From Crambe crambe (Eukaryota; Porifera; Demospongiae; Poecilosclerida; Crambeidae): a DNA stretch of 64,000 nt. The notes beneath the pieces were generated by a model. That model saw only the letters and a program-made list of their open reading frames with translations, had not been told where the DNA came from and searched no databases. Position 1 is the stretch's first letter; each line of letters starts with the position of its first letter. Both the position numbers and the translations under genes were made by a program. The DNA is taken from assembly GCA_963924555.1 (NCBI GenBank), contig OZ004581.1, positions 4,340,001 through 4,404,000 on the forward strand, read 5' to 3'. Shown here one piece after another: positions 13,145-24,920 of this stretch.

Positions 13145-14268
13145 ATGGTCTCTAATGTATGTCTACCAATTCTTTCTGTATTAGTCCTCACATGCTACGT
13201 GATGCCACAAGATCAACAGATTGAAAATGATGTTTTCGATGCAGGAGAAGTGGGAGCTTGTATGGTTCCTCAGACACTGTACTGCAGTGAGATCAGGCAC
13301 CAAGTTCCTGCTTCCATTGCAAGGTTGGCGCAAATTATCGAAATAGAAATCCGCAGCGCCGTGGAACCAGATGGCGGCGATATTTCAACTGGATGCAAAG
13401 AAATCATCAAAGAAACATTATGCAAGCAGAGATTCCCAATATGTTCCCCGGTATTGAGCACAGTCACTTTCACATCTTCAGATAATTGCGAGGAAAGGCT
13501 CCGCGACAGCTGCAGTGGATCAGTATTCAATCAACTTATCGGTAAAGGATTTTGTAACTATTCCCAGAGTTCTTTCCAAGCAGGAAGCTGCAGTAGAAAT
13601 TTTTCCGATCAGCTACAACACTGCAATATGTTGATTCATGAAGGTATACAAGTCACTGACTGGATGCACCAGTACATTAGACATCTGGATATGTCACTGC
13701 AAGATGAATCATACAATACATTACGGTACAATTCAGTGTGCTGGCATAAGTATACTAGTTATTTCTGCAATTTCAATGGAAAATGTACTGGGAATAGAAT
13801 ACATCTGATTAATACATATGAAATCTGTGAATCTCTTCATGATTGGTAAGTTAGACTTAATCACCTACATTATCAACTCTGCATACTCTAATTCATCAGC
13901 AAAGTTATTTTCTCAGCACTAGGCTAGATCATTGTCCTAGCATTCTATTAAGCTCTGCTTCATAAACTAAGTTCACCTCTAATTTGTGTGTTTTGTGTTA
14001 CCATACTGACTAATCTCCTTTCCTTAGTTATCCAGATCATTTGGCAGAAGTAATTACAGACTCAGTTCCCTGTCATCTTTGGCCTTCAATTAGAGACTCT
14101 CCCATCAATTCTCCTTCAAACAGTCCATCACAAACAGGAAATCCCACTACAAGAACTATCAATCAGTGGCCAGAACCTAATCAGAGAGCATTCATTTTTA
14201 ATTCATCCCCTGTGATGCTTAGCTCTCATACATTTATTTTGGTTGCTTTGATTGTTTCTTTATTGTGA
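13145..14268 (+). CDS. Secreted or GPI-anchored Frizzled-CRD-like protein
   Basis: Two exons, 13145-13845 and 14028-14268, join in frame (TG|T makes Cys) to give 313 aa. The start at MVSNVCLPILSVLVL gives a signal peptide of about 22 residues. An upstream in-frame ATG at 13001 would bury it. The mature chain is Cys-rich and spaced like a Frizzled/sFRP cysteine-rich domain: Cys pairs in VPQTLYC, then a helix-rich stretch (SIARLAQIIEIEIR), then CKEIIKETLCKQRFPICSP, whose LC...PxC pattern is typical of the family. Further Cys follow (CNMLIHEG, CWHKYTSYFCNF, CESLHDC). A Ser/Pro/Asn-rich linker leads to a hydrophobic C-terminus (HTFILVALIVSLL) with no charged tail, which suggests a GPI signal. There is no seven-helix Frizzled core. 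A Wnt-binding or decoy role is only inference; another Cys-rich fold remains possible. Confidence 0.7.
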
Positions 14269-15631
14269 CTATTAACAAAAAGCTTCATATTTTGAATCAT
14301 GCATTTTGCACATGGAAAAGTTTATGGCATAATACAGTGCAAAAGTTTTGTTGTTTTTTTGTTGTTGTTTTTTTTTCCAGGCTGATAAGTGAGTATAAAA
14401 ATAGTGATACTCCTCATTAATAGGCTGCAAATTACTCTCAAGAACAATTTAATACATTGTTACTGCCCTAATGGCAGCTCAACGGGCCCCTTTGATGGAA
14501 ATAATTATAGCACTTGCATTAGTTTGTTGAATATTGATTAATTTAAGTTCTCAAACATTGAAAATATCTTAGCTGAGTAGCACGATAATTATTCCTGAGC
14601 CATCCCTTTTTTGGCTACAGGCCTGGCCCCCTTATACCTTGTGCAATGGCAGCATGTCCATGCTGCTCCTACCAGAGAGAGGAGGTTATGTGACAGTATG
14701 ATGACTAGCTACACACAAGAAGCAAAAAAGCATGCAGACACACAAAGGGCAACAGATTATCATGCTAGACACTATATATCCTTGGTGGAATAGTTAATAA
14801 TCATGTAATCAGATTGTATGAACAGCATTTTTGCATTAAAAAGTTAAGACAAAATTGTGTTGATATGTAGACAATCATGTCATGAACTGGACTGCAGAAA
14901 TTTAACTTCTGCAATCAGTGATGGATAAAATACGGAGGCTTTACTACCCCACCATCACAAAAACTCACAATGGCAACAATTGAATGGGAAATACAATTGA
15001 AAAATTAACCAGCTTCCTTCTTTTAGACTCACATAGCCGACACTTCCCTCATGGTTAGTAAGGGTCAGCTACGCGAGACCTGTGTAAGCACTAGGAATAA
15101 CTGCAACATGCACTGAATAGGTGCTCAACATCAAAATTTCCAACTGTACAACAGTTGGGGGGGGGGGGGGGGGGGGGCTGCTAAATATATAGTGCCAGGA
15201 AACTCCTTTGACACTGTTTTTGAAATATTGTCACAGATAATACCAATGCAGAGCTCAATTTTTCATGTCGGCTTACTCCCAGTCGAGAATCCTTTGACTA
15301 GAAATAATACACTGTTACGCTTGAGGTATGCATGCCGTAATAAGTTAATTAGAAAAACCAATGAAACAGTTTGTTTATACAGTATGATTTTTCATTGGGA
15401 ATTTCAGTTGGATAAAATTCAGCAAGCAATAAATTTCACAATTATGATGATCCATTCATGGAATGGCTCGCACTCACCATATGTACTGTACATGCACATA
15501 GCAAATAATCAGAGTGTGTGCCACAAGTCCCCTCACACAATATCAAATAAAAAACAATTGAACCACACTATAATATTATACATAAAGAGATGATGGTGTA
15601 CTATAATAGTCAGCTACTATTAATTTTTGGT
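14269..15631. other. Intergenic stretch with a long poly-G tract
   Basis: No supported gene was found between the CRD gene and the last VPS29 exon. A run of about 20 G residues lies at about 15158-15177. The open frame at 15192-15593 shows no domain, signal peptide or codon pattern that would support a gene. Confidence 0.5.
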
Positions 15632-18600
15632 TTACGGGTCCTTTTTATATTCGATTTTCTGCACTTTTACATCTTTGTGTAACTGGTAGACATACATGAC
15701 CATGGCAGACCCCTGGATATCCATCAGTACAAACGAAGGAACCACCTCACTGTGGGATAAAAGTACAGAGAGGATCAATTTTTCTAAGTAGCTAGCTAAC
15801 AAGTAGATCACTAGTTATGTACAAATTATAACTTCTAGTACTTTAGCAACTACACTCAGTATGACTCATATGAATCATTTCCATGCTTATCTTTGCCTCA
15901 CACTGAAGTGCCATAGCATTGTAAGGAAGAATTGTGGCAGAGAAGCATGCACAAATATACATAAGCCCCGTTTAAACGGGGGTTCTAACCCGGATTCAAC
16001 CTGGATTTGCTTCGCGTGTGAACGGTACCAACCCGGATTCCAATCCGGGTAGCCCAACCCATATCAATTAGGTGGATTGGAATCCGGATTGAATCTCAAC
16101 CCAGGTTGGGCGCACGTGTAAACACGGCTATACATACGAATTTTTTACATAATACGCATGCATGCTCGGATACTGAGCCATAAAGCGGGAAAAAAGATCA
16201 CAGGCCAGACAGGCAACAAGACCACAGTAAAACTAAGAGCAGCAAGAGCAGAGAATTCAAAGTACTGTGAGCGAGTGATGACAAGACAAAGAGCAGAGAG
16301 AGAGAGAGCAGTACAGTGAGTAGAGATACACCGCATAGAAGCACAGAGAAGTCATTCAACGAGCAAGCTGACTCTTGGGTCGGAAATTGTATATACAGGA
16401 ATCTTGCAAAATGCTAAGTGTGTGTGTGTATTCTCGTGCATGCTTAACTTTCGAGCCTCAAAAATCTCACCGGAGAAGGTGAATGGCTGGCCAATTTTAG
16501 CCTGCTATACAGTTTATGAGGCTTCATCCTTCGCTTGAAGATACCAGTAATCTACCCAAGTAATATGTTAAGCTAGCTAACAATCGTCAATTCATAGCTT
16601 CTTTTTCAGAATAAAAGATGCACTTGTATAGTGCAATCTGCAGTTTTAGGGAATCTTGAAAGACCAGTCACCAAGTTACCAACTATCATAGGACAACCGT
16701 AAACTACGCATACGTAGTGTCAGATTTTGGTCTACTGCACGTGCAATGATATTTATGCATTGCCTGGTACATGGTTGGCTACCAGTGTTTCGAGAGTAAA
16801 ACCATAGTATTGTACCGTGCCACCATGCATGTACTGTATCTATATGCCTGGGGCATATTGGAGGATACAGAAGTTCTAGGGAATCTTGCAAGGATTGGTT
16901 GTCAGGCGTCCGACTACTACAATGCACACTGCTTGAATTTTTGAAATTGCGCTCAGATTTAAGCTTTTGAAGATCTAGCTAGTGACTGTTCTAGTATTTA
17001 TTAGCATGAAGCATTAAGGTGCAATGACACCATAGGAAAATGCTTAGGATCAAGTACTGTGGGAATTCTTTGTTCTTTTTATTATATACATCAACTTAAA
17101 TGGAACCCTGGGTTGAGTATTAGCCCATGTAGAGTACAGTGTCCTCACTGTAACTAACCTGTCCAGTGCATTGTATGCTCCAGTAGCACTTCCAGGATTG
17201 ACGAAAAATTTACCATTATCTATAGCCTCAAACTGTGGGACCAGAAAACAGCATTAAAGTAATTTAAATCCAACATTATTTCTATGAACCTTGTGTGTAT
17301 GGCCAGATATTAAAACATCGACATCCAGCTGTCTTTGAACCTGTAGTAAAGTCAGTGATGACTGCATAATAATAGTTTTATCTAGCCAAAGGTCTGAACT
17401 GACACAAATATATTTGTGATGTACAATAAGCCCCTTGGTCTAGCACATGAAGACTCAAGACAGAAAAGGGACATTTTCCAGTCCAACAGACCACATGGCC
17501 ACTCCTTTTATAAAATGGCCAACCAAACTCTAGCTGAGCCAACACTAAGTGAGATCCTGTCCAAATTAGAAATCAAGTTTTAGCTTACTTTTTTGTTTTA
17601 TGAACAAGGGTTGCTTTGACAGCTTAAGACAGCTTAAAGGACATAACACGGTGTTCTTGAAGTTGGTAATATGTACATAACCTCTGTGACAGATATGATT
17701 ATTAAACTTGTCATGAATGCTCGATGTATTCAGCCCTATTACATGTACATATAGCAAAAATGGAGCTACCTAATGATGCTCACTCTGAAGGCAAAAGGTA
17801 CGATTTCTTCCTAAAGGCAATATTGTCACTAATTTCATCAAGATTTAGGTTTGAAAATTAGGCTTCATGCACATTAATCTTTGTATGTAGCTTGATTACT
17901 TTCTCAAATCTTTTATATATACAGACACAACTGATTTTTACTATGTATGTGTGCAAGGGACATTTTAGAATCTTACCACAGAGAGGCTTTCCAGGTCTCC
18001 CCAAGGCACTACTTGATGCCCATGAGTCAATCCTATCTTGAAATTGCCAACAGTTACTACCTTTTGCTCTGGGTATGTTGAAGACTGCATGAAGAGAAAA
18101 GATGATAGACTTGGGGTAGGGGAAGCAAGACCCTGGTTTATGTGTGCTGAATCTTCTATATCATCATATATCTTGCTTTGTAGCCAGCCTCTGTAGAATA
18201 TTTGCTGGAGATAGCAAACCGCTACTGCTTTGGTTAGAGAACCAGAAGAAATGTGTATCAGGACAGGGCATGAACATTCTATCTCATGCCCCTGAATCAG
18301 ATAATCTAAAATGCTCTATTAAAATTTTAAAAAAGGGGGACTTCCTCTGCACAAGGCTGTGCCCATTATTCAGAGGTTCCCTGTATAGCGGGACCAAAAG
18401 AGACCACCACCTACTTTAAACTAATAGCTTCATCCTATGTGCAATTAATAAGGCTGATAGTGTTTAACAATCTCATACTTCATCAAAGTCTCCTTTTACA
18501 ATGTGGACATCATTAGCCAGAGTCTTGAGATAGTCATATGTCTCTTTGGTACAGAGGTTACCTGTGCATAAAATGTGCTGAATCTTTCCAGGAACCTGCA

Positions 18601-19357
18601 AAGATATTAATCATGTGGAGTCAAATCAACAGGCAGAATTTAGTAATTGTGATGATAGTATGTTGGAGATCTGGCTATTCTCGTGTGCTACTTATCACTC
18701 CACAGTCAGGCATTCATACAGAAATTTGGATAGAGGTTCTGGGGTACTATGGGCATGCTTGTGTGAGGAAAAAAAATATGTGGGGTGACTACCTAAAATT
18801 TGTGCACAGCAAAAGTTGTGGATGTTTATGAAATCCACTTTATGTACAATTAGCTGTGGAAGGACCCTTCTCAGGACATGCTAGAGATTTTTATAATTTT
18901 CATTTACACCTTTTAGGTCCAAGGGGGGTCCTCCTCTTTCCCCCTCCGCTGTATGCTGCCACTGTTACTAGCAAGATTTTTCAGACCAAGAGATAAAGTA
19001 GCTAGCAGATTTTTGCTCCTGTACAGTTTGCTATGTTTAGCAACCAAACTCATAGCGTGCAACACCTCTAGTAGCCACACCCCCAACATAATCTAGTCCT
19101 TCAATCCTCTATGATTCTACCATACCAAGCTGGGCACACAATATAGTGCATTACAGGAGAGCTAGCCAGCTCTAACATCTATCCCATGGCCCAGTTAAAC
19201 TAGTTCACAAACTTACTAGCAATTTCTTGAACTGCTGTGGCAAAGCATTCGCTCTGTGTGGGATATGAAAATCCCCTATCACCAGTACCAGCTGCACAAG
19301 ATTGTACAGGGTATATATCAAGCACCAAGCTAAAGAATAAAGCCAACTTACCACCAT
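15632..19357 (-). CDS. VPS29: VPS29, retromer subunit
   Basis: Seven exons on the minus strand: 19352-19357 (Met-Val only), 19217-19291 ([18 protein letters not shown]), 18479-18595 ([18 protein letters not shown]), 17977-18084 ([20 protein letters not shown]), 17290-17340 ([12 protein letters not shown]), 17159-17232 ([16 protein letters not shown]) and 15632-15749 ([20 protein letters not shown]). All junctions keep frame. The product is 182 aa, which is the length I recall for human VPS29, and similarity runs end to end. VPS29 has a metallophosphoesterase-like fold ([15 protein letters not shown] motifs) and serves as a scaffold that joins VPS35 in the retromer coat for endosome-to-Golgi and recycling traffic. 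The last intron (15750-17158) is long and carries a small inverted-repeat element. Confidence 0.97.
15962..16133. mobile_element. Short inverted-repeat (MITE-like) element in the last VPS29 intron
   Basis: The left end AGCCCCGTTTAAACGGG mirrors the right end CGTGTAAACACGGCT. The interior is itself palindromic, with repeated AACCCGGATT and its complement AATCCGGATT. Length is about 170 bp with no coding capacity. The flanks are ATA-rich, so a short TA-type target duplication is possible but not certain. Confidence 0.6.
16353..16440 (+). repeat. Fragment of the GCGAGCGAGC inverted-repeat family
   Basis: The block AACGAGCAAGCTGACTCTTGG and a downstream GCAAAATGCT stretch resemble the left part of the 430-bp family. 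It is short and diverged. Confidence 0.4.
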
Positions 19358-19538
19358 TCTATAAAAATTAATTATAGCCTTGTCATGTCACGTGTCATTA
19401 CAATGACGTAATTAGCTTAGGGAAATTGCAAGATTGCGAAATACTGCCCACTCCTTCACTGTCAGTTGGATTTTATGGTACAAGTATACTATGTAGTCCA
19501 AACTACAGAAGCCACGGGAATTCTTTAAGGGTGGGGAA
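19358..19538. promoter_or_regulatory. Divergent intergenic space between VPS29 and the MTMR gene region
   Basis: VPS29 starts at 19357 on the minus strand. A plausible first exon for the plus-strand myotubularin gene begins near 19539 (ATGGCTCTCGCATCG, followed by a GTGAGT donor). If that exon is used, only about 180 bp separate the transcripts and they share a promoter region. The first-exon assignment is inference; the coding frame is secure only from 20467. Confidence 0.4.
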
Positions 19539-20466
19539 TGGCTCTCGCATCGTTATCTAAGAGCTTGGTCAGTGAGTTGCAGTTATGATGTGGTTATTCA
19601 TGTGTGTAGCTGGGTGAGTGAAGTATATTATGGTTAGCTGGTATATTGGTAGCTCAAATAAGAATTTTAAGATGGCATTGAGTATGTGTACTGATTAGAC
19701 AAGATGATTTAATAAAGTTTGAATTAGATATGAATTAGGCAATGGTGATTCTAGGGTAATCAAAGAGCCATTATACCACCACTCCATTGACCGAATAGGG
19801 GCTAAATGCACCATTATGTATTTGTGTTTATCATCTTTTGTTTATAGAGACTTTGTATAAATGTTATTATGTGAAAGACGAAGTTAGCTCTGTTTTGTGG
19901 TTTTCTACTAGCTATAGATTCAGTTTGAGTGCTACTACTACTATGAGGCATGCTGCTGGGCTGCAATTCTGTCTAAATTAGCAATGTAAAGAGGTGGTCC
20001 CGCTTAAAACCCTTGGGTGTTTTTCAGGCACCTTTTTGCAAAAGAGCTCCACACTACAAACTGAAATGTTCTCTGGCAAGTTCATATCCCTGACAGAAAA
20101 AATGCTTATATGATGCTGAGATATTATACGATGAATAGTTCTTAGCTCAGTGTTTGGCATGAGTATTTGATTTTCAACTGAATGCCCATCCCCTAGTATA
20201 AGATACATAATAATGTCAGAAAGTATGTGCCACTTATCAGTACCTCCACTTAACCCAAATGAAGTGATAACTATGTGCACAGGTACACAACGACATCCTG
20301 TACTGTCAGTATTTAGGTTCATTTTCCAAATATGTGTGATTTTTTTGGTTTTTACCTATGCTATTTGCATTGTCACCATTAGGTTTCAATGTAGTACAGC
20401 AGCTGAATTCCCTCTTCTATTTAAAAATGGCTGTTTCTTTCGGTACATTTCCTACAGCTGTCAAGA

Positions 20467-23400
20467 ATGAGTATATCTGGTCTTTCATCTCCAGTAGCTA
20501 CGTCCTCTCAGCCATCTACTAGTTCCACTTCCTCTAATGGTGCCGTGCTGTCTTCTTCCCCAGTCATGGTTGCTGGCGGTAACCATAGGGACAACTTGGA
20601 TGTTATTAGAGAGCCTGCATCATTATTATTGGGAAGTTACTCTCCAATCAGAAATATGGAACTTTATCCTCCCAAGAAAAAGGTCATAGGTAAGTAATAC
20701 ATCCATGTGCATTGTGCTCACAAAACTAGTAGTAGCCGGTAGAGTGATTCACAGCACACATAGGCAAATATAGTGTCTAGTTCCCTGGAGTAAAGGGTCC
20801 AGGGTTTGCAAAGGTGTCATACTTAGTTATTGTACCTGATTATAGAGGATGGTTGTATATCTGAAGAAATTCCTTTTGACCTTATCAATGGGGAAAACAT
20901 TGAGTACATTGGTGGACTGGCGAATGGAAAACTGCTCTGTCTCACCAATTACAGATTGTTGGCTACTCAAGATGTTGGATTTTATAGTGTAAGTATTTTA
21001 GATCATCTGACACACTTTTAAGCAATCCAGATGCAGAATGAACAACATAATGTGGTGCAGGTGCCTTTGGGACTTATAGAGGTGATTGAGGTTCAAGCTG
21101 TCAAGGACTCCCTCATCTTGTTGTGTAAGGATGCCAGGACTTTCAGGTAATGAAGGTGTCTGTTATATGTAGCTCGGACCTCAACATGAAGCTTAATTAT
21201 GACAACTGGCAGATAAGTGCTCCATTCTGAGTTGGACCCATACTAAATGCCAATTCAATTTCAGTATCATAAAGTGCATATGCGTGTTATTTGTATACTG
21301 AGTACATGAATATTGTATCAAGAAATACATTATAACTGTGCATTCTATATCTCAGGTTGACTTTTCCTACTCCATTTAAAGCTCATTCCTTCATCAATCA
21401 TATTCAGACTAAACTTCGACCTTACATGACAGATTGTAGGAACATCTTTGCATTTGTCTATCGTGCATATCGCAAAGATATCAAGTTGGACAGAGAAGCT
21501 CTATGCAGCAAAGGATCACCCACAAATGAAGATGGGATAATGTCCATCAAAGGTGATGAATACTTTCTAATTGGTAACCGTACAACCCTCATGTGTATAA
21601 TATATGTAGATTCAGATGCATATAGAAAAGCTGCAGTGACTAGTGAGTATCACAGAATGGGAATGGGATGTGTACCTTTAAATGGAATGGGAACAGGTCA
21701 TACAAATGGAAAGAATTCATCAGATCGTGTGTGGAGGATTTCCCAGTGTAATAGCAAGTATAAGTAAGTTCTTTTCTGGGAACCTGGGGACTGGTATAGG
21801 GATCCTGGGGACTGGTAGAGGTATAAGGAATAGGGAACCTGGGGACTGGTACAGGTATAGGGAATAGGGAACCTGGGGACTGGTATAGAGATGGGGATCT
21901 CTAAAAGTGATCCAGTATCCCTGGCAATCCTCTTTTTTCATGGGGTGGGAGAAACCAAAAAGGCCTAGTATTGTGTGAGATGATATGGGATGGGATGGCC
22001 AGTATAGGGACTGGTAGACATCCCATGGAATCCCATGGAACTAATGGACATCCTACAATCCTAGTAGACAGCCTATGCTAACACTGGACACGACTGTCAT
22101 TCCCAGAGTTAAGAAGACGTGGTATATTTTCAAGCATGTCCATTAAATCTTAATTAGCAGCATGATGGGTGACAGACTGTTTGAAGCGTTTGCTCTTCCA
22201 CCACTAGATTCAACTCATCTCACTCTTAGAAGCATTCTATGCATCAGTGCCAAGGCACTGAACGGTGCATGCATGCTTATACCTAAGCTTACTTCTTTAA
22301 AAAGAATGGACTCCAGTTTTCAGACACATCTTCAGGACTACAAGTCGAAATGTTCTAGAATTGTTCTAGAATTACCGTAGTGAAAGTCAGAAAATACAAA
22401 TTGTGCCAGTTATCCACTGAACTGTGTCATTTTCAAGCATGTATCTCCAAACCACACCCATCACAAATATGCCATACATGGTGATGATAACATAAATGCT
22501 GAGCCACTAACAACTGTTTAGAATTTCTGTTGCATGCAGCCCACTGTTGAAACTGGGCTTACTATGAGTTGTGTTTCCTCTCTAGAGTGTGTGCTACATA
22601 TCCTAAGCTGCTTATTGTTCCTCAGTCGGTATCAGATGAAGAGCTACTCCAATCATCTAAGTTCAGAATGTCAGGACGGTTCCCTGTGGTGGTTTGGAGG
22701 TAATGATTACATAGAAGTGAACTCATGTTTATCTCAATATGAAACTCAGACATCCAAGTAATGGAAGTGTGATACTGCGATCCAGCCAGCCTTTGGTTGG
22801 TGTCCTGAGTTGGAGAAGTTCTGAAGATGAGAAATTACTACATCAAGTGTCACAGGCATGCTGGGAATCCAGGAAAGCTACCCCTTACCAAACAAGTCAT
22901 CAAATTAGGTTAGTTATTGATATGTAGCTGAGCCCTTAACATCATCCTCAGAGTCAGTTACGCTAGTGATGTTATGTGTATATATATGTAGGTCACAATA
23001 TGTGAATGGTACCAGCAATGGAAGTGCAGTCAATCTATCTGGATCACTGGAAGAAGAAGATGAGGATTTTTGTCGGCTAATAGTTATGGACTTGAGGTCA
23101 TATACAGCCACACTGGGAAACCGGGCCAAGGGTGGGGGCAGCGAGTGCACAGGTACACATCTGTAGGTAGGATTTGTGTGGGGAGGCCCTTCGCAATTAA
23201 ATAGCCATGCACTTCTGGTATAACCTTCCTTTTTTTGCCTCAGCACCGAAATGCTGAGGCACAGTGCTGAAAACAACTATGGTGGTACGTTATTAGTAGC
23301 ACGTGCAAATAGTTATACACATGCGCATGACCTTGACCTTACAAGCCACATGTATGTATAAAGAAAGCAGAAAGAGAGCCAAGCTAAAAGACCAGGATGT

Positions 23401-24887
23401 TATAACAGAAAGTAAACAAGAAAACCAACCATAATTAGCGAGACCAGAGGGTACAAAGCTCAAGATCATCTAGCAGAGCCTCCAAGAAAGCCTTAATAGC
23501 AAGAACAGAAGCTACAAAGTCACAAGTAGGCTGAAGATAGCCAAGCTATAGCTATGACCACCATAAAAGCTCGCTCACTTAAATGAATACCATTAACAAA
23601 AAAATAATGACAGTACATGCAAAAAGTAAGATCTTCAGTATAACTCCTATAATTATTTATATACCTGCAAAAATAAATCAAATGATAAGTTTACTACGTG
23701 CCGAGGCATCCAGTCTTTTAAATGACTAATTTGTTAAACGAGTAAAGGAAAAACATTAGTTGGAATAGGGGCTGAATGGATGAGATTATGCAAACATAAC
23801 CTATATATCTAGTGACAGTTATTATCTCATCAATGTTTCTGTTATCATACTGATACTTGACCCTCAACACATGTTATAACAGAAAGTAAGCAAGAAAACC
23901 AACCATAAATAGCGAGACCAGAGGGTACAAAGCTCAAGATCATCTAGCAGAGCCTGCAAGAAAGCCTTAATAGCAAGAACAGAAGCTACAAAGTCACAAG
24001 TAGGCTGAGAAAGCTGAAAGATAGCCAAGCTATAGCTATGACCACCATAAAAGCTCGCTCACTTAAATGAATACCATTAACAAAAAACAAAACAAAACAT
24101 AATAATGACAGTGCATGCAAAAAGTAAGATCTTCAGTCTTCAGTATAACTCCTATAATTATTTATATACCTGCAAAAATTAATCAGTGATAACCAAATGA
24201 TAATAAGTTTACTACCTGCCGAGGCATCCAGTCTTTTAAATGACTAACTTGTTAAATGAAAGTTAAGCAGTGGTTAAATGGATTTAATTGATAGGCAGGG
24301 CTACCTGCAGGATATCCTGCATACTGCATGGCTTATATACTAGAGACACGTGGTCAACCAGCAGTCAGCCTCAGCTAGATAGACAGACCTATCAGGGAAA
24401 GATATTCTTTTTTCCTCTCCCTCCTCCCAACTATCACGTCCAGGACTACCTCCACCAAGAGATGCCTGACTCTTGGTGTGACATGTCGGGCCAAATAGGG
24501 GTTCAAGTGGAACCCCACTTTACCCAATCACTAATCAGCTAGCAATAATTATTAGTAAAATTATTACTGCATACACCAGGCCGGCTGACATTCCAGCACA
24601 CTCAGCTAATCTAGGCTCTTGCTGCCCATGTAATGAGAGCTGATCAATTAAACGAGTAAAGGAAAAACATTAATTGGCTGAATGGATGAGATTATGCAAA
24701 CATAACCTATATATCTAGTGACAGCTATTATCTCATCAATGTTCCTGTTATCATAGTGATACCTGACCCTCAACACATGTGCATGTGACAATACCATAGT
24801 TCCCAACTGGTCCTGGACAGTCCTGGATATATCAGCTCTGTCCTGACCCATCACAAACATGTAAACTGCCTATTGTCTTTTATTTGT

Positions 24888-24920
<33 letters not shown>

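Noticed and set aside
15192-15593. Open frame of 133 codons downstream of the poly-G tract
   Set aside because: No signal peptide, domain or splice partner. It starts in low-complexity sequence, so chance is likely.
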